The position numbers and the translations under genes are program-made. The notes beneath the pieces are model-generated. The model made no database searches and was not told the DNA's origin. It saw nothing but the letters and a program-made list of their open reading frames with translations. DNA of 64,000 nt from Phoenix dactylifera (taxonomy: Eukaryota > Streptophyta > Magnoliopsida > Arecales > Arecaceae). Positions 12,735 to 21,333 of the stretch are shown here, piece after piece. Location: the NCBI RefSeq assembly GCF_009389715.1, contig NC_052393.1:5332001-5396000 (forward strand), read 5' to 3'. Each line of letters begins with the position of its first letter. The stretch's first letter is position 1.

Positions 12735-13234
12735 GGGTGGTTCTATATACACCCCCCCTATTGCTCAGGACACCCCCCAAAAATTAAAAAAAAATTAAAT
12801 ACTCTCTACACCCCCCCCATTTGCTAAGGACACCCCTAAAAAATTAAAAATTCCTAAATTACCCCCCACCCTCCCCACCCCCTCACCTAAATTGCTCTCT
12901 ACACCCCCCAAACCCCCCCCACCCCGCTCTTCCCCTCCAAAACACCCGCCGGCTTCTCCCTTCCGCCCAAAAAACCTCGCCTCAAGCACCTCGCCGGCGG
13001 CCAAACCCCCTCCGTCTCCCTTTGAACTGTTCCGCCCAAAGCACCTCGGCAACGCCCAAAACCCCCCCGTTCCCCCTTCTCCCTCTCGTCGCCGGCATTC
13101 TCCCGATCTCCGACCACCTCGCCGGCTTCTCCCGGAACCACCTCCCCGGCCATCTCCCGAGCAACGAGCACCTCGCCGGCGCCTCCACGACCACCTCGAG
13201 GTAGCTCCCCCCCCCCCCGGCATTTTTTTTTTTT

Positions 13235-13490
13235 CACGGTTCGTGCTCCGTTCGGCACTGGATCGCCGAACAAAAGGTTTCTGTTCGGCTGAACAGTGCC
13301 GAACAGAAGCCTTCTGTTCGGCAACCCTCAACCGAACAGAAGCCTTCTGAAGGCTTCTGGCACTGTGCAGCCGAACAGAAGGCTTCTGTTCGGTTGAGGG
13401 TTGCCGAACAGAAGGCTTCTGTTCGGCACTGTTCAGCCGAACAGAAGCCTTTTGTTCGGCGATCCAGTGCCGAACGGAGCACGAACCGTG
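13235..13490. repeat. Palindromic array in element A (near-perfect giant inverted repeat)
   Basis: Runs of a GCCGAACAGAAG/CTTCTGTTCGGC palindrome in both orientations. The outer limits are mirror images, CACGGTTCGTGCTCCG on the left and its reverse complement on the right, so the whole 256 bp folds into one long hairpin. It appears to be the left and right subterminal arrays of an autonomous element joined by internal deletion. Confidence 0.85.
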
Positions 13491-13526
13491 AAAAAAAAAA
13501 ATTTCGAAACAAGGTGGAACACGTAC

Positions 13527-13571
13527 CTTTGCGGCCGATTCTTCGTCCCAAATCACTAGTTGCTTGTCCAT
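13527..13571 (-). pseudogene. Transposase exon 1 copy kept in element A
   Basis: The minus strand encodes MDKQLVIWDEESAAK followed by the donor GTACGT, identical in protein to exon 1 of the transposase in element C (14777-14821). The rest of the gene is missing. The exon and its flanking leader point towards the PMK gene, which is on the same strand 1.3 kb downstream. A TE-initiated transcript could therefore run or splice into PMK. Joining to PMK exon 2 would be out of frame. Confidence 0.8.
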
Positions 13572-14096
13572 GCTTCGAATGAGGCTTAAATCTCCTTCAA
13601 AGATCGCCTAAACGATGTAAATGGATCGAGGGGTTTAAGGGGGGTTTGAGGGGTGTTTTTTTTTTTGCTTTTCAAAACGAAACGGAGGAGGAGGAAGGGG
13701 GGGTGTACTAAGAAAATTTCAAGGGCAATATGGTAATTACACTAAAGGTTAGTTTGGGTATTTTTTTTTGGTTTTTGGGGGGTGTCCTTAGCAATAGGGG
13801 GGGTAGTTCTATATACACCCCCCCTCAGGACACCCCCAAAAACCAAAAAAAAAAAACCCAAACTAACCTTTAGTGTAATTACCATATTGCCCTTGAAATT
13901 TTCTCATACACCCCCCCTTCCTCCTCCTCCGTTTCGTTTTGAAAAGAAAAAAAAAAACACCCCTCAAACCCCCCTTAAACCCCTCCTCCCCCGTTCCCCC
14001 TTCTCCCTCTCGTCGCCGGCATTCTCCCGATCTCCGACCACCTCGCCGGCTTCTCCCGGAACCACCTCGCCGGCTTCTCCCGAAATTTTTTTTTTT

Positions 14097-14308
14097 CACG
14101 GTTCGTGCTCCGTTCGGCACTGGATCGCCGAACAAAAGGCTTCTGTTCGGCTGAACAGTGCCGAACAGAAGCCTTCTGTTCGGCAACCCTCAACCGAACA
14201 GATCTGTTCGGCTGCACAGTGCCGAACAGAAGGCTTCTGTCCGGCACTGTTCAGCCGAACAGAAGCCTTTTGTTCGGCGATACAGTGCCGAACGGAGCAC
14301 GAACCGTG
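14097..14308. repeat. Palindromic array in element B
   Basis: Same family of GCCGAACAGAAG/CTTCTGTTCGGC palindromes as in A and C. The mirrored outer flanks CACGGTTCGTGCTCCG give a hairpin of about 210 bp, with a short central disruption near 14200. Confidence 0.85.
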
Positions 14309-14776
14309 AAAAAAAAAATTTCGGGAGAAGCCGGCGAGGTGGTTCCGGAAGAAGCCGGCGAGGTGGTCGGAGATCGGGAGAATGCCGGCGACGAGAGGGA
14401 GAAGGGGGAACGGGGGGTTTTGGGCGTTGGCGAGGTGTTTTGGAGGGGAAGAGTGGGGTGGGGGGGGGTTTGGGGGGTGTAGAGAGCAATTTAGGTGAGG
14501 GGGTGGGGAGGGTGGGGGGTAGTTCTAAATACACCCCCCCGATTGCTCAGGACACCCCCCAAAAACCAAAAAAAAATACCCAAACTAACCTTTAGTGTAA
14601 TTACCATATTGCCCTTGAAATTTTCTCAGTACACCCCCCTTCCTCCTCCTCCGTCTCCTCCTCCGTTTCGTTTTGAAAAGGAAAAAAAAAACCACCCCTC
14701 AAACCCCCCTTAAACCCCTCGATCCATTTACATCGTTTAGGCGATCTTTGAAGGAGATTTAAGCCCCATTCGAAGC

Positions 14777-17700
14777 ATGGACAAGCAACTAGTGATTTGG
14801 GACGAAGAATCGGCCGCAAAGGTACGTGTTCCACCTTGTTTCGAAAGTTTTTTTTTTTCACGGTTCGTGCTCCGTTCGGCACTGGATCGCCGAACAAAAG
14901 GCTTCTGTTCGGCTGCACAGTGCCGAACAGAAGCCTTCTGTTCGGCAACGCTCTACCGAACAGAAGGCTTCTGTTCGGCTGCACAGTGCCGAACATAAGG
15001 CTTCTGTCCGGCACACTGCAGCCGAACAGAAGGCTTCTGTTCGGCACTCTGCAGCCGAACAGAAGCCTTCTCGTGCCAAATCGCGTGCCGTGCTGAATTT
15101 TGTGCCGAACAGATCCTCTGATTCATCAATTCTTGGTGATAAATTATTTTATATGTAGGGCTATGCTACAACCGAATCGAGTATAATTGGATCAGAATTT
15201 GTACTGGATTACACAAGCGAATTTACAACTTACGAGGTATTATAATATATTGTGCAATTTTGTATTAGTTTAGCGAGCTATTTTTACAACTGTGTACTTA
15301 TATAAATTGTTTAATGTATAGATCTTCAAGAGTAGAGAGGACTTGTGTAATTGGTGTCGTGAAGCTGGGAGGCGAAATGGTTTTGTTGTTGTAATCAAAT
15401 CATCCGATGCAGGTACCATTTCTAAGAAACCCAGAATTACGTTAGGTTGTGAGAGGGGTGGGACGTACCGAACCACAAAAGAAAAGCGAATAAAGACTGC
15501 CTGTGGGACAAAGAAGTGTGGATGCCCTTTTGCATTAAGAGGAAAGAAATTGGATACTGCGGATGATTGGATATTACTGGTCGTATGTGGAGTGCATAAT
15601 CATCCCGCTGCAGAGAATCTGGAGGGGCACTCATATGCAGGGAGATTATCTGAGCAGGAGACGGAATTGTTAGTGGATATGTCGAAGAGTTTGGTTCGTC
15701 CAAAGGACATATTATCCACATTGAAGGAAAGAGATGCCCTCAATGTTACGACTATCAAGACTATCTACAATGTACGTCAACGGTTTAAGGTTGCAGAGAA
15801 AGCCGGGAGGTCTGAAATGCAACATCTATTAGGTAAATTATCAGAGGCTAAATATATTGAGTGGCATAGGAATTGTACTAATACGGATGTTGTGCATGAC
15901 TTATTTTGGGCACACCCTGGCAGCATTGATTTGTTCCGTGCATTTCCCCGTGTGTTGATAATGGATTGCACGTACAAGACGAATAGGTATCGTCTTCCGC
16001 TCTTAGAGATTGTGGGGGTGACATCTACTGACATGACATTTTCAGTTGCTTTTGTATACTTAAATTCTGAGGGGGAAGAAAGCTATACTTGGGCATTAGA
16101 GAGATTGCGCAGTGTCATAGCTGATGATGTTTTGCCTGAGTTGATTGTTACAGATAGAGACTTGGCTTTGATGAATGCAATTCATAGAGTATTTCCTACT
16201 GCTAGACATTTATTATGTAGATGGCATATTAGTAGGAATGTTTTGGCCAAGTGCAAAAAATTTTTCGAATTGAAGGAGAAATGGGATAAATTTATTATGA
16301 GTTGGAATGTACTAGTGCTGTCCTCCACGGAAGACGAGTATAATGATCGCTGGAGTGCACTGCAGAGAGAGTTCGGTACCTATCCAGATGCACTACAGTA
16401 TGTGTCAGATACTTGGCTGAGCAAATACAAGGAAAGATTTGTTGCGGCGTGGACTGATACATGCAGGCACTACGGAAATGTGACGACAAATAGGTATCAC
16501 AAATAAAGACTCATTTAAATTTAATTTGCCTCAATTCTTATATCTAACTTTCATTTGTTTACTAGGGTCGAGAGTGCACATGCAAAGCTCAAAAAGCAGC
16601 TTGGATCAAGCCAAGGAAGTTTCGAGTCATCTTGGACTAGAATACATGGATTGATTGAGTTGCAGCACAGCTCCGTTAAAGCCTCATTGGAGAAGAGTTT
16701 ATTGGTAGTGCAGCACAACTTCAAGCCAGCTGAATTCAAAGAGTTGCGAGGTTTCATATCTATAAGTGCGTTAAATCATGTCCTCGCCCAATCGAAACGA
16801 GCCAATTCAGTTGGGTTTGATGATTCAAATTGTGGGTGCGCTATTCGACGCACACATGGTATACCATGTGCTCACCAGATTGCGCGGTACAGGGTGGAAG
16901 GTCGGCCCATTCCTCTCGACTGCATAGATCCTCATTGGAGGAAACTTGATATTCTGCTTACCCCCCCCGTGCAGCCAATTCAGTTGAGTTGTGATGCAGA
17001 GTTAGATTTGATTGCGCTACGATTCAAGAAGTTAGATGGGGCTTCTCAATTGCAGATGATCAAGAAGTTACGAGAGATTGCAAGTCCAGATAGTACACCT
17101 CTTTTAGAGCCTGCAAAACGGAAGACCGGTTCACGTGGGCGCGCTTCACTGAAGGTTGATACGTCTACTCGACGTGACCCGTCTGCGTTTGAGTTGGTTC
17201 TATCTGGACAGGATAGTTATTCACCTGGTGTTGAGAAAGTTACCATCCGCAATCCATCTACTCAGATTCAAAAGAGACGGCCCAAGCAAAAGGTAAGTAC
17301 CAAATATTTATTTCCTTACAATAGGTATCACAACGTCTACGGGACGGTCCGTGCCGTGCCGGTATGTCATGTGCCGATACGGGACATGTCGGGACGTGCC
17401 GTGCCGAGATGTGCCGATACGGGACATGTCGGGACGTGCCGTGCCGAGATGTGCCGATACGGGATGTGCCGTGCCGAGATGTGCCGATACGGGATGTGCC
17501 GTGCCGAGATGTGCCGATACGGGACATGTTCTGCCATTGTTACATATTTTCTATCATTTGATATTATTTGCAGATTTTTCGTACTAGAGCCCAGTCACAT
17601 ACGCCCATTATCTATATTGATGCTATTCCTTCTGCCTTGAGACCATACATCCAGCATATCAAGGATGTAAAAGCTGATGGGAATTGCGGATTTAGGGCAA

Positions 17701-18317
17701 TAGCTGACTTACTGGGATTTGGAGAAGATGACTGGGTGCGTGTTAGGAAGGATTTATTGCAAGAGTTGCAATGTCATTCGGACCACTATCGCACATTATA
17801 TGGTGTGGAAGGGACGATTGCTGAGATCACTCATGCATTATCATATTATGATGATTGTCCACCATATGACAGATGGATGACTATGCCGGACATGGGTCAT
17901 CTTATAGCATCCTGCTATAATGTTGTCCTATACCATCTCTCGTTGCAACAATGTCTGACCTTCCTACCTCTCCGTTCTGTGCCAGTATCTCTTCTATCCC
18001 GCAAAGATATCGCTATCGGATTCGTAAATGGAAATCATTTTGTTGAGGTACTACGTTCACAACACTTGCGAATATTTAATTTTGCTTATTTAATTTTGCT
18101 TATTTATAATTTTGTAGCTATTAATATTTTCTTATTTCTAATTTTGAAGGTGTTCTTGTTGCCGGGACATCCCGTTCCGCCAGTAGCGACCAACTGGCGA
18201 AAATATCATCTTCCTTGTGCTACCGGATGGGAAAATTCATATGAAGCACGGATTCAACAGTTCAAAGAGAGCATCTCACCTAATGTTATAATTAGCGAGA
18301 CAGTAGAGTTAGATTGA
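14777..18317 (+). CDS. MULE transposase fused to an OTU cysteine protease domain
   Basis: Six exons: 14777-14821, 15159-15236, 15322-16493, 16566-17292, 17574-18047, 18150-18317. All are GT-AG and in phase, giving 887 residues. A FAR1-like zinc finger region is at about 102-135 (Cys 102, 107, 109; His 133, 135). The MULE DDE transposase core follows, with MDCTYKTNRY (Asp about 256) and VTDRDLALM (Asp about 319), then the LCRWH motif. A SWIM zinc finger follows (Cys 521, 523, 533, His 535; CGCAIRRTHGIPCAH). The C-terminal third is an OTU deubiquitinase-type domain with DGNCGFRA (Asp 709, Cys 712) and NHFVE (His 829). Similar OTU-bearing MULE proteins are known in plants, often mis-annotated. 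Intron 1 holds the palindromic array and intron 4 a minisatellite. No internal stop or frameshift was found. It should excise and insert elements with these ends, including A and B. Confidence 0.92.
14859..15115. repeat. Left subterminal palindromic array of element C (in transposase intron 1)
   Basis: About eight half-palindromes of the GCCGAACAGAAG/CTTCTGTTCGGC family, spaced about 48 bp and often linked by TGCACAGT. It starts CACGGTTCGTGCTCCG and ends CCGTGCTGAATTTTGTGCCG. Both borders reappear inverted in the right array, so the arrays are subterminal inverted repeats. The array lies wholly inside intron 1 of the transposase gene. Confidence 0.85.
17340..17530. repeat. CpG-rich minisatellite in transposase intron 4
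   Basis: Tandem units of about 30-40 bp built from GTGCCGAGATGTGCCGATAC and CGGGACATGTCGGGACGTGC. Five or so copies end at the spacer before exon 5. The units are rich in CG and in short palindromes. They are unrelated to the CTTCTGTTCGGC arrays except for the shared GTGCCG core. Confidence 0.8.
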
Positions 18318-18344
18318 TTATTTATATATGTACAATTTTTGAAA
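18298..18344 (+). repeat. 47-bp direct repeat, left copy
   Basis: Includes the last codons and stop of the transposase (TVELD*) and the start of its 3' region. It recurs at 18820-18866 with one mismatch. The two copies bracket the captured DRM and AGO fragments at a distance of 522 bp, which suggests the fragments entered during repair of a break at this point. Confidence 0.9.
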
Positions 18345-18570
18345 GTTGTAAATTTTTTGGGGCTCTTAGAGTCATGTACTGTGAAACTCCATCATCAGCT
18401 GGGAATACATATAACGACTGTTGTTTCCGTTGAGATTTCAGATGTAAACAGAAACATACTTAAGAGCTGGTGGGAGCAAACAAATCAAACAGGGGAACTA
18501 ATAGACCTTTCTGATGTACAAGAACTTAACGGTGACAAGCTTGAGCAGATGATTAACACATTTGTTGGAA
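18345..18570 (+). pseudogene. Captured DRM-type de novo DNA methyltransferase fragment
   Basis: A stop-free stretch of about 75 codons. It contains TTVVSVEISDVNRNILKSWW, EQTNQTGELIDLSDVQ and LNGDKLEQMI, which I recognise as the region after SAM motif I of plant DRM2-type methyltransferases. These deposit CHH methylation guided by siRNAs. The SAM-loop motif (FSGIGG-like in active DRM) is replaced by LLESCTV, and the fragment stops before the PCN catalytic loop, so no enzyme can be made from it. It lies in sense relative to the transposase gene, directly after its stop codon. The open frame suggests recent capture. Confidence 0.85.
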
Positions 18571-18592
18571 AAGAGGGCTCTGTGATGTTCTT

Positions 18593-18796
18593 GGTTAAGA
18601 GGTTAATCGGCTGCCCTCTCCTTGCAAGGCCAGGTCTTGCCACTGGCACCCTCTTAGGCTTTGCTGCCTTTTTTGGAGGGAAACTTTGTCCAGGGTCAGC
18701 TTTGATTGGAACAACATTTGGAGGTACCTCAGGGGGAGGTGGAGGCAGAACATCAGTCGTATCAGATTCAGGGTCAAACCCCCCACGGGACTCCAT
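18593..18796 (-). pseudogene. Captured N-terminus of an AGO4-clade Argonaute
   Basis: Read on the minus strand: 68 codons starting at an ATG (18796), with MESRGGF, then LPPPPPEVPPNVVPIKAD and RVPVARPGLARRGQPINLL. The proline run followed by PPNVVPIKA and the ARxGxxxRGQ-I-LLT sequence is characteristic of the AGO4/AGO6/AGO16 N-terminal region. AGO4-clade proteins bind 24-nt siRNAs and recruit DRM2. Homology ends after LLT, where NHFKV is normally found. A second copy of the PPPPPE-coding stretch lies upstream of the ATG (about 18797-18819). Only N-terminal sequence is present, so no PAZ, MID or PIWI function. It is antisense to the transposase and sense to the PMD gene. Confidence 0.82.
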
Positions 18797-18819
18797 CTCC
18801 TCAGGGGGAGGTGGAGGCA

Positions 18820-18866
18820 AGACAGTAGAGTTAGATTGATTGTTTATATATGTACAATTTTTGAAA
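18820..18866 (+). repeat. 47-bp direct repeat, right copy
   Basis: Second copy of 18298-18344 (one A/G mismatch). It again supplies TVELD and a stop, and by chance closes the plus-strand frame that runs through the captured fragments. The following GAAACTCCATCATCA also occurs at 18382-18396, inside the captured block. Confidence 0.9.
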
Positions 18867-19050
18867 CTCCATCATCAATATAAATCAAAAAATATCTGTC
18901 TTCGCATTGTTAGATTGATTGTTATGTGCACTGTTATATTTGTGTAAAATAGAACGGGCCAGGCTTTACAAAGATTACACGTAAATGTACCAAAAATATA
19001 TATTTTTCATTAATATCAAAGGCTTTACAAAGATTACAAAGGCTCCATCA

Positions 19051-20965
19051 TCAATCCCTATGACGCCATCGTCGACGCGTGTACTGCTGTACGTCCGAAT
19101 GAGAGGGTCCTGGATCCGAATGAGAGGGTGATGTACTCGGGCCAGGCTCATCACCCAGAAGTACCTGATGCATCTGAGAAATAGCATTATATAGGTGCCC
19201 GGTACCTAGTGACGTAGCCTCTGAGGGACCCATCCGTACAATGTCGGTACTGATACCGAGTGCAGCTGCATTACGCCGCCGGTGCATGTCAGCATCATCA
19301 TGACCTCCCCTAGCTCCAGAATGAGTACTCGAGCGCAGATGAGGAGGCTGAACTGCAACGTGCGTGATACGGAGATACCACTCCATGTATCCCGGTACGC
19401 TGTCTGATGGCCGGGTAACTGGGTGGCTCCTGCTCGCCTGGCTCAGCACGTGGTCCTCCCACCGCTCCCAAAGCTGATCCATATAGGAGTAATGTATCCG
19501 GTACGAGCCTGCTGTGGAACCTCTGTTGGCTCGCGTAGGGGCTAGTGGCGCTCGAGGGATGGTCTGAATACGACCAAACTGTCTAAGAACCCTTTCTGGA
19601 TGATAGGGTTCTACGATATCAAGGCACTTGATGGAGCCACTAAAAAATGCGACGGGTATATATGGGCGATCTCCCCGAAGCCGATGATGGGGATCCCAAA
19701 TAACCTGTAAAACAAAAGGTCCATTTCAGTTTTATACTATATCGCATATTAAATGTACTGACAAACATAAGCAAATGGTAATATGATACGTACCTCATCG
19801 ATGCTCAAAAGGTCCAATGACTCACGTAGAACCACTAAATGGTCCATCGTGGTACGGGATGGAGTACCGGGCATCCAGCGGTGCACGCGGGGACTGGCAT
19901 CAGTATACTCGAGCGACGGGTGAGGACTGAGTGCTGGAAAATGCTCATAAATCCATGCCTGCAGAAGCGTCATATAACCACTGATCTGTCTCACTGATGA
20001 CCTCGACGCAATCCCCAACTGCCGATACAAATATGCTAAGGCAGCTGTACCCCAGGCATATGTGCTCACCCTATCCAGATCCCGCAGTAAACACAGATAC
20101 GCTATAGGCACCCTGGTCCCACTCTTATCAGCAAAGAGTGTGCAGCCTAACAAAAATAACAAATAGGCTCGTGCTGCACACTCTATCCTCTGCTGCCTGT
20201 CTCTATCAGATACAGAGTGAAACTGAGTCCTCAGCCACTCCATCCTCACAGACTGACCGCGCGATGACAGTACCTCCTGACGCGCGTCTCCAGCTGACAC
20301 CCCCAACAACTCCACAAGTAGCTCCTCAGCATCCCGATCACTCATCCTCTCAGGAGAAACTGATACTGAGGAACCTGCGACAGGAATCCCTAAAATGGCG
20401 GATACATCATCCAACGTGATAGTGATCTCGCCAAATGGTATATGGAAGGTGTTCGTCTCGGGCTGCCATCTCTCTACGAAGCCCGAAATCAGAATCTTAT
20501 CGATGAATCGATAAGAGCACTGTACTAACTCTACGAGGCCCGACTGCCTCAATAGTGCTCTGAACCTGGTATTTGGTTGGTTTGAAGACCACCACTTCCA
20601 TTCACCAACCTTGGCAGTATGGTTCATGCACTTTAGTGGAGCTCGTTCCTGTAATATAAATGTATAATTACTACTACTTTATAAAACATCAATAAACAAA
20701 ATATAATGCTATAACAAATAAACAATACCTGTTGCCTCCAGATGGAAGCTGCTATATGCGTCCTGAAACTGATCAGGACGGACTCATCCTCTGGACCTCC
20801 TGGACATGGTCCAACGGACTCATCGTCTTCGCCCCTAGCGGGCATATCATCATGCTCTGACTCAGGAGAGTCCGATGGCATATGAGCAGGCTCGGGAGAA
20901 GCAATCCTAGCACGACGTCTCCTAGCTGACGCCGTAGGTCTAACTCTGGCGGGACGGGGATCCAT
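19051..20965 (-). CDS. Plant mobile domain (PMD, MAIN-like) protein of element C
   Basis: Three exons on the minus strand: 20965-20729, 20648-19794, 19704-19051. GT-AG borders, in phase, 581 residues. The N-terminus is basic and serine/acid-rich (residues 1-79). A PMD follows, with LKCMNHTAKV, FRALLRQSGLVELV, FHIPFGEITITLDDVSAIL and IPVAYLCLLRDLDRV-like segments, and the C-terminal tail is disordered (ending RRRWRHRD). The PMD family is shared by Arabidopsis MAIN/MAIL proteins, involved in silencing and genome maintenance, and by many MULE and Gypsy elements; its biochemical role is unclear. The gene starts about 65 bp inside the right palindromic array and runs towards the transposase gene. 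Their stop codons are 733 bp apart, with the captured DRM/AGO block between. It has no inactivating mutation. Confidence 0.88.
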
Positions 20966-21029
20966 GTCTGAAAATATAGAAATTCAATGTTAGGCTATAT
21001 CAAAGAAAATAATTCAATTGCATACATAA

Positions 21030-21333
21030 ATGTTCGGCACAAAATTCAGCACGGCACGCACCAGAAGCCTTCTGTTCGGCTGCACAGTGCCGAACAGAAG
21101 GCTTCTGTTCGGCTGCACAGAGCCGAACAGAAGGCTTCTGTTCGGCTGCTCAGAGCCGGACAGAACCATTCTGTTCGGCACTGTGCAGCCGAACAGAAGG
21201 CTTCTGTTTGGCACCGTGCAGCCGAACAGAAGGCTTCTGTTCGGTTGAGTGTTGCCGAACAGAGGGCTTCTGTTCGGCACTGTTCAGCCGAACAGAACCC
21301 TTCTGTTCGGCGATCCAGTGCCGAACGGAGCAC
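21030..21333. repeat. Right subterminal palindromic array of element C
   Basis: About nine GCCGAACAGAAG/CTTCTGTTCGGC palindromes with TGCACAG linkers. It is inverted relative to the left array and shares its two border sequences. It lies between the PMD gene's start and a GC-rich segment leading to the terminus. Confidence 0.85.

Noticed and set aside
12795..13571. 258-codon minus-strand frame across element A
   Set aside because: It runs through exon 1, the intron donor and the palindromic array; translation is repeats of CSAEQ/RTEAFC type dictated by the DNA palindrome and GC-rich sequence.
17258..17587. Repetitive frames with DVPCRDVPIRD-type sequence
   Set aside because: Translation of the intron-4 minisatellite; conserved splice sites remove it.
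14859..21333. CRISPR-like regularly spaced palindromes
   Set aside because: The context is a plant MULE, spacers are not unique, and the units are subterminal inverted repeats of the transposon.
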